From positions 1-39,664 of the forward strand of contig JAHKVW010000041.1 of NCBI GenBank assembly GCA_020624805.1: a stretch of DNA of 39,664 bases. The letters are read 5' to 3'. The notes beneath the pieces are model-generated. The model was given only the letters and a program-made list of their open reading frames with translations. It searched no databases and was not told the origin of the DNA. The translations under genes and the position numbers were made by a program. The DNA is from a bacterium (GTDB lineage: Bacteria; Bacillota; Clostridia; Oscillospirales; Acutalibacteraceae). Shown here piece after piece: positions 22,333 through 29,522 of this stretch (its first letter is position 1; every line of letters begins with the position of its first letter).

Positions 22333-23682
22333 ATGAAAATGAATGATTGTTTTGAACGGATGAAAACCGTCCTCGGCGAGGATTACGACCGTTTTCTGGA
22401 AACGGTGGACAAGCCGGCGTATAAGGCGATCCGCGTCAATACGCTCAAGATCCAGCCTGAGGAGCTGTTGCCGCTGTTGCCCTTTGCGGGGGAACAGGTG
22501 CCCTTTTCGGCGACGGGATATTATGTGGACGTCGAAAAGCTCGGCAAGCATCCGTTGCATCACGCGGGCGCGTTCTATGTGCAAGAGCCTTCGGCGATGT
22601 CCGCCGTGACGGCGCTGCATGTCGAGCCGGGTGATAAGGTGCTTGATCTGTGTGCCGCGCCCGGCGGTAAAAGCACCCAGATCGCCGCCGATCTGAATGG
22701 TACGGGATTGTTGTGGGCGAATGAGATCGTCCGTCCGCGCGCGCATATCCTCTTGTCGAATATCGAGCGCATGGGTGTAAAGAACGCCGTGGTGTCCAAC
22801 ATGAAGCCCGATGTGTTGTGTGATCGGTTAGAGGGCTTTTTCGATAAAGTTTTGGTCGACGCTCCCTGCTCGGGTGAGGGGATGTTCCGCAAGGACAAAG
22901 AGGCGATCTATGAGTGGTCGGCGGAGCACAGCCTTTCCTGTGCCGAACGCCAGAAGGCGATCATCCACTCCGCCGCCGCGGCAGTCAAGCCCGGTGGTGT
23001 GATGGTCTATTCCACCTGCACCTTCTCTCCGGATGAAAACGAAGGTGTGGTACAACATTTTCTCAGCGAGCATCCCGAGTTTGAGCTGATCGACACGGGC
23101 TGTCGCTTCGGTACCCCGACGATGGAGCACGCGATCCGTATCTATCCGTTCCACGGCGGTGAGGGACATTTTGTCGCCAAGTTCCGCAAGTGCAAGGGGA
23201 AGAACTATAAAGGAAAGATGTTCACCTATTTTGAGCCGCCCCGTGAGGAGCGCGTCGAGATCGAGAAATTCATCTGCGATATCCTGCGCAACCCGTATTT
23301 CAGACATTATCACGTGATCGACGAACGTATATTGAACCTGCCCGACGTCGAGCTGCTGCCCGATCTGGAGGGGATGAATATCCTGCGCGCGGGCGTAAAG
23401 CTGGGCGACTTCAAAAAGAATCGGATCGAGCCGCATCATAACCTTGCGACCTCGCTGACGCCCTATGACTTCAAGCAAAGGCTGATCATGAGCTGTGAGG
23501 ATGTTGCCGCCGCGCGATATATCAGCGGCGAGGAGCTGGAGATCGACAACTGGATCAACGGCTGGGGCGTTGCGACAGTCAACGGCGTGACGCTGGGATT
23601 GGGCAAGGCGGTCAACGGTCATTTAAAGAATAAGTATCCGAAAGGATTGCGTACACTCGCATGGAAAGACTTACAGATATAA
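22333..23682 (+). CDS. RsmF/NOL1-NOP2-sun family rRNA m5C methyltransferase
   Basis: A 449-residue enzyme that methylates cytosine-5 in 16S rRNA with SAM. Order: N-terminal region, Rossmann methyltransferase domain with motif I VLDLCAAPGGKSTQIAADL (about 105-123), the two catalytic-type cysteines Cys179 (DAPCSGEG) and Cys229 (STCTFSPDENE), then a C-terminal RsmF/PUA-like part (about 300-449) with GEGHFVAKFRK and LGLGKAVNGHLKNKYPKGLR. This layout is typical of Firmicutes RsmF (YebU-like) proteins. Its end overlaps the ksgA start by 22 bases, so the two 16S rRNA modifying enzymes form a coupled pair. Start follows AAAAGAGGCG, a modest site. Confidence 0.9.
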   Translation: MKMNDCFERMKTVLGEDYDRFLETVDKPAYKAIRVNTLKIQPEELLPLLPFAGEQVPFSATGYYVDVEKLGKHPLHHAGAFYVQEPSAMSAVTALHVEPGDKVLDLCAAPGGKSTQIAADLNGTGLLWANEIVRPRAHILLSNIERMGVKNAVVSNMKPDVLCDRLEGFFDKVLVDAPCSGEGMFRKDKEAIYEWSAEHSLSCAERQKAIIHSAAAAVKPGGVMVYSTCTFSPDENEGVVQHFLSEHPEFELIDTGCRFGTPTMEHAIRIYPFHGGEGHFVAKFRKCKGKNYKGKMFTYFEPPREERVEIEKFICDILRNPYFRHYHVIDERILNLPDVELLPDLEGMNILRAGVKLGDFKKNRIEPHHNLATSLTPYDFKQRLIMSCEDVAAARYISGEELEIDNWINGWGVATVNGVTLGLGKAVNGHLKNKYPKGLRTLAWKDLQI

Positions 23683-24617
23683 ATGTGATCCGCGAGCTGC
23701 TCAGCCGTCACGGGTTCACCTTTTCCAAGGCGTTGGGTCAGAATTTCCTGATCAACCCCTCGGTGTGCCCCCGCATGGCAGACGCCGCGGTAGAAAGCGT
23801 GAAGGTTACTCACCGGACACAAACGTCCGGTTCAAGCAATGAAACAATCCCTCCGAGTTCGTCAAAGACGAACCCACCTCCCTTTACCAAAGGGAGGCGT
23901 CGCGTCGGCGTGATCGAGATCGGTCCCGGTATCGGTGTGCTGACAAGAGAGCTGTTACAAAGAGCGGATAAGGTCGTCGCGGTCGAGTTGGACAAGCGCC
24001 TGCTCCCCGTATTGGACGAGACCTTAGGAGAATTCGATAACCTCAAGGTCGTCAACGCGGATGTGCTGGAGCTGGATCTGCACCGCCTGATCGAAGAAGA
24101 ATTCAGCGGCATGGAAGTGGTCGTATGCGCCAACCTGCCGTATTATATCACCTCTCCCGTGATTATGAAGCTGCTCGAGGACAAGCTGCCGATCAGCACG
24201 ATCACGGTAATGGTGCAAAAGGAAGCGGCGGTGCGGTTATGCGCACAGCCGGGTACACGCGACAGCTCCGCCATTACGGCGGCGGTGCGCTATTACTGCG
24301 ACCCCGAGCTGTTGTTTCATGTGTCGGCGGGGTCGTTCATGCCCGCGCCCAAGGTGGATTCGGCAGTCATACAGCTCGTCCTGCATGAGCCCGCGGTTCA
24401 CCCGAGGAATGAAAAAACCTTCTTCGCGGTGATCAAAGGAGCGTTTGCCCAGCGCAGAAAAACCGTGCTCAACTCGCTTTCTTCCTCACTTTCTCTTGAC
24501 AAGAACACAGTTCGTGATATACTGAAATCAGCGGGCGTGGATGAAAACGCCCGCGCCGAAAGATTGACTCTCGAAGACTTTTCCGCTATTTCCGACGCTG
24601 TTGATGAAATGGAGTAA
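23661..24617 (+). CDS. rsmA (ksgA): 16S rRNA dimethyladenosine transferase KsgA with a 33-residue insertion
   Basis: A 318-residue enzyme that dimethylates two adjacent adenosines in helix 45 of 16S rRNA. N-terminal GFTFSKALGQNFLINPSV, motif I VIEIGPGIGVLTREL, NLPYYITSPVIMKLLE (catalytic NLPY) and FAQRRKTVLNSL are all intact. Compared with Bacillus subtilis KsgA (292 residues, recalled), about 33 extra residues (50-82) lie between the helix ending AAVESVKV and the motif I strand. This insert is Pro/Ser/Thr/Arg-rich and is encoded by a palindromic intergenic-type repeat (23811-23900). The reading frame stays open and the rest looks normal, so the gene is probably functional, with a loop on the surface before strand 1. 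It starts inside the 3' end of the upstream methyltransferase gene and is followed after three bases by a small membrane protein gene. Confidence 0.93.
   Translation: MERLTDINVIRELLSRHGFTFSKALGQNFLINPSVCPRMADAAVESVKVTHRTQTSGSSNETIPPSSSKTNPPPFTKGRRRVGVIEIGPGIGVLTRELLQRADKVVAVELDKRLLPVLDETLGEFDNLKVVNADVLELDLHRLIEEEFSGMEVVVCANLPYYITSPVIMKLLEDKLPISTITVMVQKEAAVRLCAQPGTRDSSAITAAVRYYCDPELLFHVSAGSFMPAPKVDSAVIQLVLHEPAVHPRNEKTFFAVIKGAFAQRRKTVLNSLSSSLSLDKNTVRDILKSAGVDENARAERLTLEDFSAISDAVDEME
23811..23900 (+). repeat. Palindromic repeat inserted in frame inside ksgA
   Basis: Three successive hairpins: ACCGGAC / GTCCGGT (23812-23818, 23825-23831), GTTCGTC / GACGAAC (23857-23863, 23867-23873), CCTCCCTTT / AAAGGGAGG (23877-23885, 23889-23897). 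The order CAATCCCTCCG, variable hairpin, CACCTCCCTTT stem, GGC is the same as in the intergenic copies at 8501-8544 and (inverted) 13957-14015. Confidence 0.92.
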
Positions 24618-24620
24618 ATC

Positions 24621-24833
24621 ATGGAAAAAAAGAACTTTACCGTATTGATCGTTCTGATCGCTCTGCTGGCGATCAGCATCCTGCTGATGGGTATCTCTCT
24701 GCTCCTGTCCGAAAAGGTATTCGGTCAGGTGTCCAGCTACATCGCGATTGCCTGCGTTATTATTACGCTGGTGGGCGTGGTGATTGTCCTTCGCAGCAAT
24801 CATAAAAACAAAGACGATGAAGAAGACGAGTAA
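24621..24833 (+). CDS. Small two-helix membrane protein, 70 residues
   Basis: A 70-residue protein with two hydrophobic helices (about 7-30 and 38-58), a short loop SEKVFGQVSS, and a charged tail NHKNKDDEEDE that should lie in the cytosol. I recognise no family. It begins three bases after the ksgA stop codon with GGAG overlapping the end of ksgA, so it is translated from the same message. Function unknown. Confidence 0.7.
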   Translation: MEKKNFTVLIVLIALLAISILLMGISLLLSEKVFGQVSSYIAIACVIITLVGVVIVLRSNHKNKDDEEDE

Positions 24834-24878
24834 AACCGGATCGATCTGACGATCCAAGACAGGAAAAGGAGAGCTAAG

Positions 24879-25361
24879 ATGGCGAGAAGTGCAGTGGATG
24901 AACGGATCATCGATTTACCGATCGAATTGATCATCGGTCGGATGCGTACTGTCGGCTCGGAGAGCAATTTTGCGCTGCGTTCGGAGAATCCGACGCCCAC
25001 AGGGGTGTGGTTCAGGGTGCATCACGGCGCTTCCATGGCATCATGGGGTGAGAAGATCACCGTTACGCTGACGCCGATGGGGCAGCAGACAAAGGTGAAT
25101 ATCTTTTCCGAGTGCGGTATGCCGACCCAGCTCATCGATTACGGCAAGAATCGAAAGGTTGTCAACTACCTCTTTGATTTTATCATGCGTCCCGGTTACG
25201 GACAGCCCGCGCAGACGCCGTCGCTGAATCAGGATTACGCTCCGCAACAGGCTCAATCTGTACAACAGCCTGCCGCGCAGATGCGGTTTTGTACCGCCTG
25301 TGGTAAACCGATCATAGCCGGAGCGAGATTTTGCACCAATTGCGGCAATCCTTTACAATAA
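24879..25361 (+). CDS. Zinc-ribbon protein with unknown N-terminal domain
   Basis: A 160-residue protein. Residues 1-108 form an unrecognised alpha-beta domain (IIDLPIELIIGRMRTVG, VWFRVHHGASMASWGEKITV), residues 109-135 a Gln/Pro/Ala-rich linker, and residues 137-158 a zinc ribbon with CTACGKPIIAGARFCTNCG. The two CxxC pairs are complete. Such C-terminal ribbons are common in clostridial proteins of unknown role, often beside membrane proteins. Start follows AAAGGAGAGCTAAG. A terminator follows at 25379. Confidence 0.72.
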   Translation: MARSAVDERIIDLPIELIIGRMRTVGSESNFALRSENPTPTGVWFRVHHGASMASWGEKITVTLTPMGQQTKVNIFSECGMPTQLIDYGKNRKVVNYLFDFIMRPGYGQPAQTPSLNQDYAPQQAQSVQQPAAQMRFCTACGKPIIAGARFCTNCGNPLQ

Positions 25362-25378
25362 TATTTGCATATGCTTTG

Positions 25379-25408
25379 AAAGCACCTTTTCGGGTGCTTT
25401 TTCTTTTT
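25379..25408 (+). terminator. Intrinsic terminator before sipL
   Basis: Stem AAAGCACC / GGTGCTTT (25379-25386, 25393-25400) with a six-base loop, followed by TTCTTTTTG. Confidence 0.88.
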
Positions 25409-25415
25409 GTCCAAA

Positions 25416-25444
25416 TCATATTTTTGAAACGTGCCTCATAAACT
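25416..25444 (+). promoter_or_regulatory. Sigma-E sporulation promoter of sipL
   Basis: TCATATT (25416-25422), 14-base spacer, CATAAACT (25437-25444). This matches the Bacillus/Clostridium sigma-E consensus KMATATT-N14-CATAYAHT at 14 of 15 positions and sits 34 bases before the gene start. SipL is a known mother-cell gene. Confidence 0.8.
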
Positions 25445-25477
25445 GTACCATCATCATATTGGTTAAGGAGCGAAAAA

Positions 25478-27001
25478 ATGGAATATCATCTGACGAAGAA
25501 AACCATTTCACGGTTACGATATGCGGCGGATACGGTCACGGAACAGGCGGTCGATGTGGATCTCAGCCTGCCGGATTACTGTCCCGATATCGAGAAGATC
25601 CTGTCATGCACTCTGATCCCCGAGGTGAACATGACCAATGTCAGCGGCGATCGGCTGAACATCGAGGGCAGTTCCTGTGTGCGCGTCGTTTACCTCGACA
25701 GTGATCGGACGATCCGCGTGTACGAGTACCGCGCGCCGTTCTCGGAGAGTTTGCCGATGAAGGGTGAATCCCCGGACTGTGTGGTATATGTCGACGCAAA
25801 GCCCGAGTATCTGAACTGCCGCGCCCTCAGTCCGCGCAAGCTGAGCCTGCACGGAGCGTTCTCGCTCGGTGTGCGCATCGCGGTGAGGGATGAGCTGGCG
25901 TATTATGCCTATGACGACGGCGACGAGTTACAAACCAAAAGCGAACCGCTCACGGTCTCGACCCTCTGCGGGTTGAGTTCGGAGAGCTTTTCGGTGCAGG
26001 AGGATATCTCTGTCAGCGGCAAAAGCGATATCCATACCGTGATCAGTCACCGTCTGTCAGCGCGGATCACGGATATGAAGGCGATCCAAAACAAGATCAT
26101 GCTCAACGCGGAGCTCAAGCTCGATTTGATGTACCTGTCGGGGATCGAGGATCCCGCGCTCGAGTGTATGTCCTACAGCCTGCCGATCTCGCGCGTCGTC
26201 GACTGTGAGGGTGTGGACGAAAACGCCGTGATCGACGGCGAGCTGAGCGTGATGAGCAGTGATGTGCATCTGTCGGATGACGCGCTCGACGGCTCGTCGG
26301 TGCTGTCGCTGGACGCAAGGCTGTGCTTCAATACATTGTGTTACGCCGGCTGTGAGATCGAGGTGCTGTCGGATGTGTTCTCGACCGAAAAAGAGGCGCA
26401 GGTGCAGACGGAGCCCTTCTCCTGCAACAGCGATATCCTTTGCCGCAGCTTTACCGATACGGAAAAGGCGACGATCGGCTTGGATGAAGAGATCGGAAAG
26501 ATCCTCGACGTCCACTGTGAAAAGCTGACTGCGTCTTATACCGCCGCCGATGACGGTGTGATGATCAGCGCCAAGATGACGGTCGGCGTCTACTATGAGA
26601 ATCAGGAGAATGAAACCCGTTATGTCGAGCGTGACGCTGAGTTCGGCTTCCGTCCCGACACGGAGGGTCATACAGAGATCCTGCGCCTGCGTGCCGCGGC
26701 GGACAGCCTGAGCTTTCGGCTCAAGGATAACCGACAGCTCGAGCTGCGGGCGGAGATGTGTTACCGCGTGACGATGTGCAGACGGCTCAGCTGTGCCGCT
26801 GTCACCGGCGTGAGCGCCGATGATGACGCGCCTGAGAAAAAGCATGACGGCACGCTGATCCTGTATTATGCCGACGATGGCGACCGGGTGTGGGATATCG
26901 CCAAGCACTTCTGCTCCCGACCCGCGGATATCATCGCCGAGAATGACCTTGAGGGTGAGACGATCGGTGCGGGGATGATGCTGATGATACCGACTGCCTG
27001 A
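25478..27001 (+). CDS. sipL: SipL-like spore coat morphogenetic protein (DUF3794 plus LysM)
   Basis: A 507-residue cytosolic protein. It has repeated DUF3794 (SipL) domains: residues about 25-145 beginning VDLSLPDYCPDIEKIL, a second about 165-280, and a third about 325-430 ending in RLRAAADSLSFRLKDNRQLELRAEM (landmark). The C-terminus (about 455-507) is a LysM domain, YYADDGDRVWDIAKHFCSRP...MLMIPTA. In Clostridioides difficile SipL binds SpoIVA through its LysM domain and is needed to attach the coat to the forespore; this is established there. Here the gene is directly next to spoIVA, which fits that partnership. It follows a sigma-E promoter and an AAGGAGCG ribosome site. Confidence 0.9.
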   Translation: MEYHLTKKTISRLRYAADTVTEQAVDVDLSLPDYCPDIEKILSCTLIPEVNMTNVSGDRLNIEGSSCVRVVYLDSDRTIRVYEYRAPFSESLPMKGESPDCVVYVDAKPEYLNCRALSPRKLSLHGAFSLGVRIAVRDELAYYAYDDGDELQTKSEPLTVSTLCGLSSESFSVQEDISVSGKSDIHTVISHRLSARITDMKAIQNKIMLNAELKLDLMYLSGIEDPALECMSYSLPISRVVDCEGVDENAVIDGELSVMSSDVHLSDDALDGSSVLSLDARLCFNTLCYAGCEIEVLSDVFSTEKEAQVQTEPFSCNSDILCRSFTDTEKATIGLDEEIGKILDVHCEKLTASYTAADDGVMISAKMTVGVYYENQENETRYVERDAEFGFRPDTEGHTEILRLRAAADSLSFRLKDNRQLELRAEMCYRVTMCRRLSCAAVTGVSADDDAPEKKHDGTLILYYADDGDRVWDIAKHFCSRPADIIAENDLEGETIGAGMMLMIPTA

Positions 27002-27010
27002 TATGCTCCG

Positions 27011-27039
27011 TCATATCTCTTTACAAAGGCACATATATA
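27011..27039 (+). promoter_or_regulatory. Sigma-E sporulation promoter of spoIVA
   Basis: TCATATC (27011-27017), 14-base spacer, CATATATA (27032-27039): 13 of 15 positions fit KMATATT / CATAYAHT, with the same spacing as the sipL promoter. It lies 29 bases before the spoIVA ATG. Confidence 0.78.
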
Positions 27040-27067
27040 AATAGTATCAACAGTTACGGAGGATATC

Positions 27068-28546
27068 ATGGAAGAGAGAAGTATTTATAAGGATATAGAG
27101 AACCGCACCGGCGGGAATATCTATATCGGTGTGGTCGGGCCTGTGCGGACGGGTAAATCGACCTTTATCAAGCGGTTTATGGATACGCTGGTGCTGCCGC
27201 GAATCAAGGATGAGAATCTGCGGGAACGCGCACTCGACGAACTGCCGCAGAGCGCCGCCGGTCGGACGATCATGACCACCGAGCCGAAGTTCGTGCCCGA
27301 AAACGCCGTGCCGATCACCTTGGAGGACAACGCCCGACTGAGCGTGCGGATGATCGACTGCGTCGGCTACATCGTAGAGAGCGCGATGGGCTACATCGAG
27401 GACGACGGCGAGCGCATGGTGCATACGCCGTGGAGCGATCGGGAGATGCCGTTCCGTCAGGCGGCGGAGCTGGGCACCAAAAAGGTCATCACCGATCACA
27501 GCACCATCGGCGTGATGGTCACAACGGACGGCTCGATCGGCGATATCGACCGTGAGGATTATGTGAGCGCCGAGGAAAGGGTAGCGGCTGAACTGACCGC
27601 TGCCGACAAGCCCTTTATCATTTTGCTGAACACGACCGCGCCCGAGAGTGCGTCATCCTCTGCCTTAGCGACGTCCCTCAGCCAAAAATACGGCGCTCCC
27701 ACCGTTCCCGTCGACTGCGCGATGATGGATGAAACCGCCGTCAAGGCGATTTTGGCGACCCTGCTGTTCGAGTTCCCGATCAGGGAAATCCATGTGGATA
27801 TGCCCGAGTGGCTGAGGGGACTGAGCCGGGATAACTGGCTGCGCGCGGATGTGTTCGGCTCGATCCGTGATACCGCAAAAGGGATCACCAGGATTCGTGA
27901 GGTGCAGGACGCGGTACAGGGGCTGAGCGATAATGAGCATATCGACAGCGCGGAGCTGCGTTCGATGGATCTCGGTACAGGCAGGGCGGATATCGCGGTG
28001 CGGCTGCAGCCGGAATTGTTCTATCGGATCCTGACCGAGAAAAGCGGCATCGATATCCGTAATGAGCGTGAGCTGATGGAGTGTATCTGCGAGCTGGCGA
28101 ACGCGAAAAGCAACTATGACCGTATCGGCAAGGCGTATGAGGATGTGTTGGAGAGCGGGTACGGTATCGTGATGCCGACGATGGAGGAGCTGAGCCTGGA
28201 GGAACCCGAGATCGTGCGCCAAAGCGGTAAGTACGGCATCCGCCTCAAAGCGAGCGCGCCGTCCGTGCACATGATGCGCGTGCGCACCACCGCCGAGGTG
28301 ACGCCGATCGTCGGGTCGGAACAGCAGAGTGAGGAGCTGGTGACCTATCTGCTCAAGGAGTTTGAGGAAAGTCCCGCCAAGATCTGGGACAGCAATATCT
28401 TCGGCAAGTCCGTGAGCGATCTGGTCGGCGAGGGGCTGAACAATAAGCTCTGCCGTATGCCCGAAAAAGCACGGCTCAAGATAGGGGAGACAGTGGAGAA
28501 GATCATCAACGACGGCTGTAACGGATTGATTTGTATTATTCTGTAA
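27068..28546 (+). CDS. spoIVA: Stage IV sporulation protein A, coat-basement ATPase
   Basis: A 492-residue ATPase that polymerises on the forespore surface and anchors the spore coat. The N-terminus DIENRTGGNIYIGVVGPVRTGKSTF contains the Walker A motif GPVRTGKS (24-31); TTEPKFVPENAV and DCVGYIVESAMGYIEDDGERMV form the switch/Walker B region typical of SpoIVA. The middle and the C-terminal domain (KIWDSNIFGKSVSDLVGEGL) follow the family, and length equals that of Bacillus SpoIVA. Its ribosome site is ACGGAGGATATC. It has its own sigma-E promoter but may also be read through from sipL. Presence of this gene strongly implies an endospore former. Confidence 0.97.
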   Translation: MEERSIYKDIENRTGGNIYIGVVGPVRTGKSTFIKRFMDTLVLPRIKDENLRERALDELPQSAAGRTIMTTEPKFVPENAVPITLEDNARLSVRMIDCVGYIVESAMGYIEDDGERMVHTPWSDREMPFRQAAELGTKKVITDHSTIGVMVTTDGSIGDIDREDYVSAEERVAAELTAADKPFIILLNTTAPESASSSALATSLSQKYGAPTVPVDCAMMDETAVKAILATLLFEFPIREIHVDMPEWLRGLSRDNWLRADVFGSIRDTAKGITRIREVQDAVQGLSDNEHIDSAELRSMDLGTGRADIAVRLQPELFYRILTEKSGIDIRNERELMECICELANAKSNYDRIGKAYEDVLESGYGIVMPTMEELSLEEPEIVRQSGKYGIRLKASAPSVHMMRVRTTAEVTPIVGSEQQSEELVTYLLKEFEESPAKIWDSNIFGKSVSDLVGEGLNNKLCRMPEKARLKIGETVEKIINDGCNGLICIIL

Positions 28547-28565
28547 ATGAAAATAAACACAGATA

Positions 28566-28593
28566 AAGGGCTTCCCTTCCGGGAAGCCTTTTG
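28566..28593 (+). terminator. Intrinsic terminator after spoIVA
   Basis: Stem GGCTTCCC / GGGAAGCC with loop TTCC (28569-28588), with A residues before and TTTT after. Confidence 0.9.
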
Positions 28594-28672
28594 TACTGCG
28601 GAACAGTATTTCGGTACAGTACAATCGAGAAAAAATAATGGTTGAAATTCCCTGTCGGATGATGTATACTTT

Positions 28673-28948
28673 AGGATGACAGCAATAATCCGACCCTGCT
28701 GAAAATGGCAATATTTCGGCAAATTTCGGCTTATCAATCTTGGCAGGCGCCAGCCTGTCTGCACTTTCTGCACCGAAACTTGCTCGAAATCTTGCTCATT
28801 TTAAGTCCTGTGGAGTTTTGACGGAGCAGATTTTCGTCTGATCGCGGCAAAACCACAGCTAATCCTTGATGGATTAGCGAGGATTTTAACAAAGAGTAGG
28901 CGGAAATCTGCCCGCCAAAACCATGGTTCAGATTATTTCTGTCATCCT
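28673..28948. mobile_element. 276-bp structured element with 17-bp terminal inverted repeats
   Basis: AGGATGACAGCAATAAT (28673-28689) and ATTATTTCTGTCATCCT (28932-28948) are inverted repeats with one mismatch. The interior has several perfect stems: GGCAGGC / GCCTGTC, GCTAATCC / GGATTAGC, and an 11-bp bulged stem CTGTG-GTTTTG / CAAAAC-CACAG enclosing CAGA / TCTG. There is no ORF of note, and no clear target duplication. It could be a miniature transposable element or a structured RNA. It fills most of the gene-free 28547-29037. Confidence 0.65.
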
Positions 28949-29037
28949 GACATAGAATAATATGGGATAGCATGTGGTCGTATCGACCGATTCCGATACG
29001 GCTGATGTATCTCACTGCACATCGGGAGGCCGGATAT

Positions 29038-29415
29038 ATGGGTGAAAACATCACATTGTCATTGACGATCCTGTTGACGGGTTTTGCCGTGGTTTTTGCC
29101 GTGCTGCTGGTATTGATCGGCATCATCAAAGCTTACGGCACCGCCGTTTACAAGGTTCAGAACAGACGACAGCTGAAAAAAATAACACGCAACGCCGATT
29201 TGCCTAAGGCGGAACGTGAGCCGGAGGGGGAAGCTTATGCGGCGGATGAGGTCGATGAAGTGGATAATGACGAGCTGATCGCGGTGATCTCCGCCGCCGT
29301 TTACTCCATGTATGATTCACCGAAGAATATCCGGATCAAGGGCATCCGCAAAGCGCCCTCCCGCTCCAACGCATGGCGCAATGCCGGTATCTCGGATAAC
29401 GTCAGACCGTTCTGA
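29038..29415 (+). CDS. Sodium-pump decarboxylase gamma subunit, OadG-like
   Basis: A 125-residue protein with one N-terminal membrane helix (NITLSLTILLTGFAVVFAVL), a charged linker, and the C-terminal block ELIAVISAAVYSMYDSPKN...NAWRNAGI typical of clostridial OadG-type subunits. In sodium-translocating decarboxylases the gamma subunit joins the carboxyltransferase to the membrane pump. The ATG at 29038 is chosen because GGGAGG lies eight bases upstream; an earlier frame to 28972 has no such site. The beta subunit gene follows after 107 bases. No alpha (carboxyltransferase) or biotin carrier gene is next to it. Confidence 0.8.
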   Translation: MGENITLSLTILLTGFAVVFAVLLVLIGIIKAYGTAVYKVQNRRQLKKITRNADLPKAEREPEGEAYAADEVDEVDNDELIAVISAAVYSMYDSPKNIRIKGIRKAPSRSNAWRNAGISDNVRPF

Positions 29416-29477
29416 TTTGACAATCATCTTTGACATGCCTTGGGGCTTGTCGAGCTTTGCTTGCATTTATCATAGAT

Positions 29478-29517
29478 CGGGCAGAAAACTGAGGAATGAT
29501 GATCTGCCCGGGGAGGA
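29478..29517 (+). promoter_or_regulatory. Hairpin abutting the oadB ribosome site
   Basis: CGGGCAGA (29478-29485) and TCTGCCCG (29503-29510) form a perfect stem whose last base touches the ribosome site GGGAGGA (29511-29517). It could regulate translation or mark a processing site between the gamma and beta genes. Confidence 0.5.
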
Positions 29518-29522
29518 ACAAC

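Noticed and set aside
28734..29129. 131-codon minus-strand frame in the structured element
   Set aside because: No ribosome site or family features, and it runs antisense into the OadG gene.
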